From NCBI GenBank assembly GCA_007123695.1, contig SLGN01000133.1, positions 1 to 5,580 on the forward strand: a stretch of DNA of 5,580 bases, in the 5' to 3' direction. This DNA is from Verrucomicrobiales bacterium (GTDB taxonomy: Bacteria > Verrucomicrobiota > Verrucomicrobiia > Verrucomicrobiales > DEV007). Of this stretch, positions 1 through 5,580 are shown piece after piece; the first letter of the stretch is position 1; each line of letters begins with the position of its first letter. The position numbers were made by a program, and so were the translations under genes. A model generated the notes under the pieces. The model did not search any database and was not told where the DNA came from. It worked only from the letters and a program-made list of their open reading frames with translations.

Positions 1-2
1 CC

Positions 3-1430
3 ATGACACCAACGCCCCTCCCGCCCCTCCTCTCGCGCCGCGAGTCGCTGTTCCGTTTCGGCGGAGGGCTGGGCGGCGTGGCCCTCGCCAGCCTGCTGGG
101 CAAGGCCGACGCCGCTCCCGGCGCCCTGCCGGCCTTTCCCACGGCGAGGCCCAAGGCGAAGCGCGTCATCTACCTGTTCCAGTCGGGCGGCCCCTCGCAG
201 ATCGACCTTTTCGACCACAAGCCCCGCCTCAACGCCGAGGAAGGCCGCGAGCTGCCCGACGAGGTGCGCATGGGCCAGCGGCTCACCGGCATGTCGGGAA
301 ACCAGGCCAGCCTGCCCCTGGTGGGCTCTCCCTTCCGCTTTTCCCAGCATGGCGCCAGCGGCCAGTGGATGAGCGAGCTGCTGCCGCACACGGCCGGGAT
401 CGCCGACGAGATCACCGTGGTCCGGTCGATGCACACCGAGGCCATCAACCACGGGCCCGGGGTCACCTTCATGCAGACCGGCGCCCAGATCGGGGGGCGC
501 CCCAGCATCGGTTCGTGGCTCAGCTACGGCCTCGGGTCGAGCAACGAGAACCTGCCCGCTTTCGTCGTGCTGGTCTCCAAGGACCAGAAGGGCCAGCCTC
601 TCGTGAGCCGGCTCTGGGGCAGCGGCTTTCTCCCGGCCGAGCACGACGGCGTCCTCTTCAGTCCCGACCGCGACGCCGTGCTCTACCTCAACAATCCCGC
701 CGGCATCGATGCGGCCTCGCGCCGCCGCATGCTCGACCGTCTCGGCGAACTGCACCGCATCCAACTGGAGAAATCGGGCGACGCGGCGCTGGAGACGCGC
801 ATCGCCCAGTACGAGATGGGTTTCCGCATGCAGTCGTCCATCCCCGAGCTGACCGACTTTTCCGACGAGTCCGACGCGACCTTCGCGCTCTACGGCGAAG
901 AAGCCCGCGACCCCGGCACCTACGCGGCGAACTGCCTCATGGCCCGCCGCCTCGCCGAGCGCGGGGTGCAGTTCATCCAGCTCTACCATCAGGATTGGGA
1001 CCACCACGGCGGACTGCCGGGCGGCCTCAAGCGCAAGTGCGCGGAGACCGACCGGGCCTCGGCGGCCCTCGTCATCGACCTGAAGCAGCGCGGCCTGCTC
1101 GAGGACACCGTGGTGGTGTGGGGCGGCGAGTTCGGGCGCACCAACTACTGCCAGGGCAAGTTCAACGCCGCCAGCTTCGGGCGCGACCACCATCCCCGCT
1201 GCTTCTCGATGTGGATGGCGGGTGGCGGCATCCGCGCGGGCCATTCGCACGGCAGCACCGACGAGTACGGCTACAACGTCGTCGAGGGCGGTGTCCATGT
1301 GCACGACTTCCATGCGACCCTGCTGCACCTGCTCGGCATCGACCACGAACGGCTCACCTTCCAATACCAAGGCCGCCACTTCCGTCTCACCGACGTCCAC
1401 GGGCACATCGTCCGGGAAATCCTTGCGTGA
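3..1430 (+). CDS. DUF1501 family protein, Tat-exported
   Basis: This 475-residue protein belongs to the DUF1501 family, which is abundant in Planctomycetota and Verrucomicrobiota and has an alkaline-phosphatase/sulfatase-like fold; its substrate is unknown. The N-terminus carries a twin-arginine signal: SRRESLFRF at residues 11-19, then a glycine/alanine/leucine-rich hydrophobic stretch to about residue 33, so Tat export to the periplasm is expected. Family motifs visible in order are YLFQSGGPSQIDLFDHKP (57-74), WDHHGG (332-337), WGGEFGRT (373-380), GRDHHP (394-399) and the GGG...GHSHGSTDEYGY block (407-424), followed by the usual histidine-rich tail ending in a VREILA-type C-terminus. The His/Asp/Glu-rich motifs fit a metal-binding hydrolase core, but this is inference. 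Length is normal for the family. The ATG at position 3 is a good start because it places the RR motif 12 residues in. In these phyla the gene usually follows a DUF1553/PSCyt1 gene, which would lie outside the window. Confidence 0.93.
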   Translation: MTPTPLPPLLSRRESLFRFGGGLGGVALASLLGKADAAPGALPAFPTARPKAKRVIYLFQSGGPSQIDLFDHKPRLNAEEGRELPDEVRMGQRLTGMSGNQASLPLVGSPFRFSQHGASGQWMSELLPHTAGIADEITVVRSMHTEAINHGPGVTFMQTGAQIGGRPSIGSWLSYGLGSSNENLPAFVVLVSKDQKGQPLVSRLWGSGFLPAEHDGVLFSPDRDAVLYLNNPAGIDAASRRRMLDRLGELHRIQLEKSGDAALETRIAQYEMGFRMQSSIPELTDFSDESDATFALYGEEARDPGTYAANCLMARRLAERGVQFIQLYHQDWDHHGGLPGGLKRKCAETDRASAALVIDLKQRGLLEDTVVVWGGEFGRTNYCQGKFNAASFGRDHHPRCFSMWMAGGGIRAGHSHGSTDEYGYNVVEGGVHVHDFHATLLHLLGIDHERLTFQYQGRHFRLTDVHGHIVREILA

Positions 1431-1492
1431 AGGAACGCACCGGGGCGGACTCCCGCGAAAAGCCGTTTCGGCGCTGGCACCGTGCGTGCTTG

Positions 1493-1499
1493 AAAGGGA
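1493..1499 (+). promoter_or_regulatory. Ribosome binding site for the GTG start at 1503
   Basis: The purine run AAAGGGA lies 3 bases before the GTG at 1503. It is the only clear Shine-Dalgarno-like run ahead of any fully visible start in this window. The spacing is short, which lowers confidence. It supports GTG as the start, and that start also yields an intact signal peptide. Confidence 0.4.
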
Positions 1500-1502
1500 T
1501 TT

Positions 1503-2156
1503 GTGCTCCGTCTTCTTGCCGCCCTCTTGTTGCTGTCCGCCGCCTTGGCTCCGCCGGCGGGCGCGGAGGAGTGGTGGGCGTGGACCATGCTCGAGTTCGT
1601 CCACACGCCGGAGAGGCAGGCGGGTCTGTTTTTTGCCAACCGCCTCGATGCCGAAGACGGCGCCTACGTGCAGCTTGTCAGTCCGCGCGTGCGGCAGGAA
1701 CTCTACCCGTGGCTCGATGGGGCCCTCGGGCTCTCGCTCCTGAGCATCGAGGGCCTACTCAGGGAGGAGCGCTTCTGGCAGTTGCGCCCCGAGGTGGAGC
1801 TGATCCCCAAGTTCGACCTCACACCGGAGCTGCGCATCGACTTTCGAAACCGCATGGAGTGGCGCTGGAACGAAGGCGAGGGCTTCGACGTGCACCGCTC
1901 GCGGCACCGAATCCAACTGGGGTGGCGGCCGCCGCGTCCCGTCGGCCCGCTCGCCCGAGTCTTCGCCAGCCAGGAATGGCTCTCCGACCTGGGCCGCCTC
2001 CAGTGGTGGGAAAGCCGCACGATCCCGCTGGGGCTCACCTTCAGGACATCGCCCCGCAGCGAGCTGGACGTCTTCTACATGATCTTCTCGACGCGCCTCG
2101 CCGGCGAATGGATCGACGAGCCCGTGCTCGGCACCTTTCTCCGCGTGCGCTTTTGA
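1503..2156 (+). CDS. DUF2490-like outer-membrane beta-barrel protein
   Basis: This 217-residue protein begins with a clear Sec signal peptide: a leucine/alanine-rich segment at residues 2-16 and probable cleavage after AGA at residue 21, giving a mature N-terminus EEWWAW. The mature part is made of short alternating amphipathic strands rich in Trp, Arg and aromatic residues, such as RIDFRNRMEWRW (111-122), HRIQLGW (135-141), IPLGLTF (174-180) and ELDVFYMIFSTRL (187-199). It ends in Phe (TFLRVRF), as substrates of the BAM outer-membrane insertion machinery do. The RNRMEWRW and HRIQLGWR blocks and the overall size match the DUF2490 family of uncharacterised small barrels. The start codon is GTG, chosen for the signal peptide and the purine run before it. 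It follows the DUF1501 gene by 72 bases with no obvious terminator between, so co-transcription is possible. The ligand or function is unknown; another small outer-membrane barrel family is the main alternative. Confidence 0.8.
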   Translation: MLRLLAALLLLSAALAPPAGAEEWWAWTMLEFVHTPERQAGLFFANRLDAEDGAYVQLVSPRVRQELYPWLDGALGLSLLSIEGLLREERFWQLRPEVELIPKFDLTPELRIDFRNRMEWRWNEGEGFDVHRSRHRIQLGWRPPRPVGPLARVFASQEWLSDLGRLQWWESRTIPLGLTFRTSPRSELDVFYMIFSTRLAGEWIDEPVLGTFLRVRF

Positions 2157-2178
2157 AGGTGCGCTCGCGCGCATCCTT
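2156..2178. terminator. Possible bidirectional terminator hairpin between convergent genes
   Basis: An inverted repeat spans the 21-base gap between two convergent genes. The left arm (2156-2164, AAGGTGCGC) pairs with the right arm (2169-2178) through GCGC/GCGC, T-A, a single bulged T at 2174, GG/CC and AA/TT, with a TCGC loop. It overlaps the last base of the plus-strand TGA and the last base of the minus-strand TAA. The plus-strand tail is TATT and the minus-strand tail is TCAAAA, so neither U-tract is strong. Placement is more persuasive than the tail. Confidence 0.4.
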
Positions 2179-3329
2179 TATTCCCGCTTCAAATCGGTGG
2201 TCCAGAGGTGGGCCGCGCCGCGGCGGTCGCCGTGGTAGTAGAACATTCGCCACTTGTCGCCGCCGAGATGGAGGAGCCAGGGATAGCCGAGATCCGTGTT
2301 CGGGTCGCCTTCGACGCGGGGAAACTCGAGAACCACTCGCTCGCGCTCGAAGGCGAGCGTGGCGGCATCGCCGCGCCACATCCAGATCCTCCCCGGCGTG
2401 CCGCCGGAAAGGGCCCGCTCGGTCGTCAGCACGAGCAGTTCGCCGGGGCGGTTCGGATTCTCCACGGCGAAGGGCGCGGCGAGCCGTGCCGATCCTTCGT
2501 CTTCGGCCGCCAAGTCGCTCGGCGCGGTCGTCCAGGTGGCGCCGCCGTCGTCCGAGACACCGACGAACTGCCGCCCTCCGAGGGCGCCGGTCTCGCCGCG
2601 GAAGAAGCCGACGAGGCGCCCGCCCGCAGCCACCACCACCGGTTCCACTGCCGGCACGTTGGCAATGCGGCGAGCCTCGCTCCAGGTGCGCCCGTCGTCT
2701 TGGGAGACCGACATCCAGATGCCCTCGGCGTGGGGTTGCGAGCCCGGCCGGTAGTGGCCGAAGACTGCGAGCTCTCCTGCCGCCAGCGGCAGCAGGTTGC
2801 CGAAGACCGAGCCCGTCTTTTCGGGTCCGAGGGCGGAGGTGTCGCAAGCGCTCCAGGTGATGCCGTCGTCTTCCGAGCGCCATCCGAGGATGGTGTTGGT
2901 CTTGTCGCCGTCGTAGGCCATCGCGAGCAGGACGACCGCCCCGTCTTCGGCGAGACCGAGGGCGACGTTTCCGCAGTCGGCGTATCGGGGATCGTCGTTG
3001 GGGAACTGGGCGAGGAGCTGCGGCGGGCTGAAGCTGCCGCCTTCGTCGGTCGAGCGGGAGACGGCGGGGCCGGAGCCGCCGATGTTGTGCCCCCGGCCCG
3101 CGCTGTAGGCGAGGACGACGCTGCCTGCCGGGGTGCGGACCGCCTTGGGCCAGGAGAGATGCGCGAAGGGTTCGCCCGGGGGCGCGCGCACCGCGACGCG
3201 GACCGGAAATCCCGTCGGGTTCTCCGCAGCCCATGGCGGCAGGGCCCTTTCTTCGGCGCCCGCTGCGCCGGTGACCAGCGCGAAGAGCCAAGCCACGGTC
3301 CGGAAGATCGAAAGACGATGTGTTCTCAT
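2178..3329 (-). CDS. Sialidase-like BNR/Asp-box beta-propeller protein, secreted
   Basis: The predicted 383-residue protein starts with a Sec signal peptide (Arg-rich MRTHRLSIFR, hydrophobic core to about residue 20, likely cleavage after GAAGA at residue 25). The mature part holds four Asp-boxes (S-x-D-x-G-x-T-W type): STDEGGSF (93-100), SEDDGITW (152-159), SQDDGRTW (209-216) and SDDGGATW (259-266). This is the hallmark of the six-bladed propeller of the exo-alpha-sialidase/BNR_2 group. A DLGYPWLLHL block (346-355) followed by MFYYHGD (362-368) resembles the last blade of these proteins. The usual RIP motif near the N-terminus is not recognisable: the equivalent segment reads SWPKAVRTPAGSVVLAY (59-75), and the Asp expected before the first Asp-box is not evident, so true sialidase activity is doubtful. 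It may be another glycan-binding or hydrolysing propeller. The start is the first Met of the signal peptide; the frame stays open further upstream but only as an overlap with the ceramidase-like gene. It lies 77 bases after that gene, probably in one operon. Confidence 0.85.
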   Translation of the reverse strand: MRTHRLSIFRTVAWLFALVTGAAGAEERALPPWAAENPTGFPVRVAVRAPPGEPFAHLSWPKAVRTPAGSVVLAYSAGRGHNIGGSGPAVSRSTDEGGSFSPPQLLAQFPNDDPRYADCGNVALGLAEDGAVVLLAMAYDGDKTNTILGWRSEDDGITWSACDTSALGPEKTGSVFGNLLPLAAGELAVFGHYRPGSQPHAEGIWMSVSQDDGRTWSEARRIANVPAVEPVVVAAGGRLVGFFRGETGALGGRQFVGVSDDGGATWTTAPSDLAAEDEGSARLAAPFAVENPNRPGELLVLTTERALSGGTPGRIWMWRGDAATLAFERERVVLEFPRVEGDPNTDLGYPWLLHLGGDKWRMFYYHGDRRGAAHLWTTDLKRE

Positions 3330-3406
3330 GGGCCGAATGATGGTCGCCGGGGAAGCGGATTCGTCTCGGGAGGCTTTCGTGCAATTCCCGCCCCGGCACG
3401 CATGGA

Positions 3407-4867
3407 TCAGCGAACCTTGGCGAGGGCCGGGTCGGACGAGGCGAGCTCGTCGAGCATCTCGAGGAGGTGCTTTGTCAGGATCACGGAGGAATCCTCGGCC
3501 ACGGAATTGGTTCCGATCCAGGTCTCGTAGCCGCCGAGTTCGTGCTGCTTCGGATCGGGCAGGTAGCCGTGGCGACCGTTGGCCAGTCCGATGAACATGG
3601 TCTCGGCGAAGGGGCTCTTTTCGCGGATCTCGAGTCCGATCTCGACGAGCACCTCGAAGGGCATCCCGCATATGGCGAGATCGCCGACGCGGATCGCTTG
3701 CACCGGCACGGTCAGGGTCTCTTCCTCCCGGTTCGCCGCGGCGACGACCCGCGCCGCGTAGTGCTGGGCGAGGCGGGGCAGCTTCTCCACCTCTTCTTCC
3801 TTTTTCACGGCGAGCACCTCGCGGGCGGCGGCGACGTCCTCTTCGGAGGGGCGGCGGTAGCGCAGCTCGACTTGGCGCTCGAGCATCCCGAGCGGCACGT
3901 CGGTCCGGTGCTGCTCGATCTCGCGATGGGCGAGCCAGGCGGCGTCGGCGGCCTTCCCCGCGACGACGCGGATCTGCTCGTAGGGCGCGCGCGGCGGACG
4001 GGTCACGGTGAAGGGGATGTTGTTGATGTCGCCCGAGGCGCCGTTGGCGAGCATCGCGACGAAGTCCTCGTCGGCACGCAGCCGGCTCGGCATCAGCCGG
4101 GCGAACTCGCCGAAATAGTCGGCCGACACCTGCCCCCGCGGACCTCCCCCCACGTAGTGGAGGGCGTAGCTGGCGTAGAGCGCGAGGGGGCGGCGCTTTG
4201 CGTCCTGTACCGAGAGGACGAGGAAATCGGGATCGGTCGGGCCGGCGGGGCGGTCGATGGTGTCCGGATTCGTTCCGGGATTCATCTTCACCTGGTCCAT
4301 GCCCCCGAAGGGGTTCGGCGGCATCTTGCCCTCCTTGAGGAACCAGCGGCGGTTGAAGACTTCTTCGGGCAGGGGGTGGCCGCCCGCGCCGACGGAGGCG
4401 GGACGGAGCGAGGCATGGGCCTGCACGATCGATTCGACGATGCCGCCGAGCAGCTTCTCGCGGTAGGCGGCCTGCGGGCTGCCCTCGGGCCCGCCGCCCG
4501 AGCCGGGCGCGCTGTGGGTGTGCGTCGAGGAGACGAGAATGCGGTCGACGGGGATCCCGGTGCGCTCCGAGGCGAGCTGCTTCGCCTCGACGATCAGGTC
4601 GGGCGCGACTCCGAGATTGTCGACCACCACCATCGACAGGGTCGTCTCGCCGTCGTCGAGGACGAGGGCGCGGGCGTGCAGCGGATCGTGGACCGTGTCG
4701 GACAGGTTCGCGCTGAATCCGCCGGGCAGGTTCAGGGGAAAGACCTCGGGAGTGACGTCGATGGCGGCGGCGCCGGCGCGGAGACCGGATCGCTCGCGGG
4801 CCAAGCCGGTGCAGAGAACGACGACGAAGAGGGCGACGAGCGATGCGGAAAGGAGCGGGATCTTCAT
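3407..4867 (-). CDS. Neutral/alkaline ceramidase-like secreted hydrolase
   Basis: This 486-residue protein matches the neutral/alkaline non-lysosomal ceramidase N-terminal domain; characterised members are zinc amidases that release the fatty acid from ceramide. After a hydrophobic export segment (residues 4-21) come RAGAAAIDVTP (30-40), HDPLHARALVLDDG (60-73), the metal-site signature SSTHTHSAPG (113-122), a further candidate ligand in YALHYVGGG (234-242), NGASGDINN (275-283), GMPFEVLVEIGLEI (401-414) and a GYLP...GGYETW region (434-450). The HTH pair, His237, Glu405 and Tyr447 are plausible equivalents of the zinc ligands in bacterial ceramidase, by motif only. A charged helical stretch occupies about 340-385. 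The protein is shorter than classical ceramidases and appears to lack their C-terminal Ig-like domain. The cleavage site is unclear: Cys19 is preceded by VVL, a poor lipobox, so a signal anchor is possible. A second ATG four codons upstream (4879) is an equally allowed start; neither has a Shine-Dalgarno site. Actual substrate in this subgroup is uncertain. Confidence 0.85.
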   Translation of the reverse strand: MKIPLLSASLVALFVVVLCTGLARERSGLRAGAAAIDVTPEVFPLNLPGGFSANLSDTVHDPLHARALVLDDGETTLSMVVVDNLGVAPDLIVEAKQLASERTGIPVDRILVSSTHTHSAPGSGGGPEGSPQAAYREKLLGGIVESIVQAHASLRPASVGAGGHPLPEEVFNRRWFLKEGKMPPNPFGGMDQVKMNPGTNPDTIDRPAGPTDPDFLVLSVQDAKRRPLALYASYALHYVGGGPRGQVSADYFGEFARLMPSRLRADEDFVAMLANGASGDINNIPFTVTRPPRAPYEQIRVVAGKAADAAWLAHREIEQHRTDVPLGMLERQVELRYRRPSEEDVAAAREVLAVKKEEEVEKLPRLAQHYAARVVAAANREEETLTVPVQAIRVGDLAICGMPFEVLVEIGLEIREKSPFAETMFIGLANGRHGYLPDPKQHELGGYETWIGTNSVAEDSSVILTKHLLEMLDELASSDPALAKVR

Positions 4868-4886
4868 GGATGGGACCATCGAAGCA

Positions 4887-4902
4887 GGACGCGTCCGGGA
4901 CG
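4887..4902. repeat. Overlapping palindromes, possible operator
   Basis: A perfect 10-base palindrome GGACGCGTCC (4887-4896) overlaps a second inverted repeat CGTCC-G-GGACG (4892-4902), giving alternating GGAC/GTCC/GGAC half-sites. It lies 20-35 bases upstream of the ceramidase-like ATG on the minus strand, where a regulator could act. In G+C-rich DNA short palindromes are common, so this may be chance. Confidence 0.25.
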
Positions 4903-4975
4903 GCAAGCCCGCCAGCCCGCGCGATCCCGCCACGGAACGGGGGCCCGCCGGGAGAGGGACGGGGAAAATGCGGAC

Positions 4976-5005
4976 TTGCTCCCGGCTTTCCCCTTGCGCT
5001 ATCGT
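4976..5005 (+). promoter_or_regulatory. Candidate sigma70-like promoter for the M24 gene
   Basis: TTGCTC (4976-4981) and TATCGT (5000-5005) are separated by 18 bases, each matching the -35 and -10 consensus at about four positions. The -10-like element ends only 8 bases before the ATG at 5014, so a transcript from it would be nearly or completely leaderless. This agrees with the absence of a Shine-Dalgarno site. Confidence 0.3.
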
Positions 5006-5013
5006 TCGCCGCC

Positions 5014-5580
5014 ATGTCCGGAAGCCCCCCCACACTCGATCCTGCCCTCTGCCGGGTCCGCCAGGACCGCCTGCGCTCCTACCTCGCGGCGGAGGGACTC
5101 GACGGCGCCGTCTTTTTCGACCGCCACTACGTCCATGCCCTCGGCGGCCATTGGCACGCGCAGCCGCTCACCCCGGTGGCCCTCCTCGTCCGGACCGACG
5201 GCGGCAGCGTGCTCGTCACGCACGACGAATCGGCCGCCCCTGCCGCAGTCGAAGAGACCGCCATCTACCCGTCCAACGACTTCTGCACCCTGCGCCCCAA
5301 TCTGCGGGGCGAGGCCGCCGCAGTGCTCAATCCCTTTTTGAAAGGGCTCGCCCGCATCGGCACCGAGCAGCAGGTGCCCGCCGCCCTGCTGGAAGGGCCC
5401 GCCTGCCGCGACATCTCGACCGACTACCAGATCCTGCGCCGCCGCAAGGACGCCGACGAGGTCGCCGCGCTCGTCTTCACCGTGGAATGCGCCGACCGGG
5501 CCTATGCCGAGGCCAAGCAACTGCTCGAGCCCGGCATCGAAGAGGTCGAGATCATGGCGGCGATGCTGGAGACGGCGACC
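5014..5580 (+). CDS. M24 family peptidase (Xaa-Pro peptidase-like), 3' end off window
   Basis: The first 189 residues are visible and the frame is open to the right edge. Residues about 10-130 look like the creatinase/prolidase N-terminal domain: RVRQDRLRSYLAAEGLDGAVFF (14-35, written here only as its position and key RLRxxLxxxGLDG pattern), then a HYVHALGG segment (38-45) and alternating strands and helices. Residues from about 136 match the start of the pita-bread catalytic domain: QILRRRKDADEVAAL (139-153) followed by an acidic/alanine helix and LLEPGIEEVEI (170-180), the standard LRxxKxxxEI...PGxxExEL layout of M24 enzymes. The metal-binding Asp/His/Glu residues would lie beyond the window, so activity cannot be judged. 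No signal peptide is present, so the protein is probably cytoplasmic, cleaving peptides N-terminal or C-terminal to proline; a creatinase-like relative is also possible. It is transcribed away from the ceramidase-like gene. The ATG at 5014 is the first sensible start; no Shine-Dalgarno site precedes it. Confidence 0.85.
   Translation, partial: MSGSPPTLDPALCRVRQDRLRSYLAAEGLDGAVFFDRHYVHALGGHWHAQPLTPVALLVRTDGGSVLVTHDESAAPAAVEETAIYPSNDFCTLRPNLRGEAAAVLNPFLKGLARIGTEQQVPAALLEGPACRDISTDYQILRRRKDADEVAALVFTVECADRAYAEAKQLLEPGIEEVEIMAAMLETAT

Larger units (their letters stand above)
4868..5013. promoter_or_regulatory. Divergent intergenic promoter region
   Basis: This 146-base non-coding stretch separates the start of the minus-strand ceramidase-like gene from the plus-strand M24 gene, so it must hold promoters for both unless transcription enters from elsewhere. 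It contains overlapping short palindromes (4887-4902) and a weak sigma70-like candidate facing the M24 gene. For the minus strand, TTGCCG and TTCGAT hexamers 17 bases apart precede the ATG, but the second matches the -10 consensus at only three positions. No Shine-Dalgarno run precedes either gene. Confidence 0.5.

Noticed and set aside
1464..1478. Small GCCG-TTT-CGGC hairpin between the DUF1501 and DUF2490 genes.
   Set aside because: The stem is only four base pairs and no T-run follows it, so it is not credible as a terminator.
365..2860. Long plus-strand open frame across the DUF1501, DUF2490 and propeller genes.
   Set aside because: Its translation is Arg/Pro/Ala-rich with no domain motif and overlaps three well-supported genes; this is a G+C-rich shadow frame.
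4861..4927. Cys19 of the ceramidase-like protein as a lipoprotein attachment site.
   Set aside because: The preceding residues are VVL, which lacks the small residue required just before the cysteine in a normal lipobox.
3330..5033. The minus-strand frame of the propeller gene stays open far upstream, suggesting a 951-residue protein.
   Set aside because: The extension is low-complexity Arg/Pro/Gly-rich sequence that overlaps the ceramidase-like gene in another frame. The real protein starts with a clean signal peptide at 3329.
4868..5035. N-terminal extension of the ceramidase-like protein to an ATG at 5035.
   Set aside because: It would place about 56 residues without any signal features before the hydrophobic export segment and overlap the start of the divergent M24 gene.
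3467..5341. Long plus-strand open frame antisense to the ceramidase-like gene and continuing into the M24 gene.
   Set aside because: The translation has no recognisable motif and reads as the antisense of a real gene; it conflicts with the motif-supported M24 frame.

Overview
The window is high-G+C bacterial DNA, densely coding on both strands. A Tat-targeted DUF1501 protein next to secreted ceramidase-like and beta-propeller proteins, with few clear Shine-Dalgarno sites, points to the PVC superphylum (Planctomycetota or Verrucomicrobiota). This is inferred from gene families; no marker gene is present to confirm it.

Layout: a DUF1501 gene (3-1430, +) is followed 72 bases later by a small gene for a predicted outer-membrane beta-barrel of DUF2490 type (1503-2156, +). 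This block converges on a minus-strand pair, with a small hairpin spanning both stop codons (2156-2178). The minus-strand pair reads, in transcription order, a neutral-ceramidase-like secreted hydrolase (4867-3407) and a BNR/Asp-box sialidase-like beta-propeller protein (3329-2178), separated by 77 bases. A 146-base divergent intergenic region (4868-5013) then leads to an M24-family (Xaa-Pro peptidase-like) gene on the plus strand, which runs off the right edge (5014 to beyond 5580).

How the genes may work together: four of the five proteins carry export signals (one Tat, three Sec-type), so the locus is mainly concerned with the cell envelope or periplasm. The ceramidase-like and sialidase-like genes are probably co-transcribed and could act on complex lipids or glycoconjugates such as sialylated glycosphingolipids. 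This is a hypothesis: both proteins belong to families that are widespread and functionally under-characterised in PVC bacteria, and the propeller lacks a clear sialidase catalytic signature. DUF1501 genes in these phyla usually sit directly after a DUF1553/PSCyt1 cytochrome gene, which would lie just left of the window. The M24 gene looks like an independent cytoplasmic peptidase unit.

No tRNA, rRNA, CRISPR array, transposase or other mobile element was seen. No clear novel multi-gene system is evident. The points of most interest are the ceramidase-like/propeller pair with its degenerate catalytic motifs, the shortage of Shine-Dalgarno sites, and the compact divergent and convergent regulatory regions.
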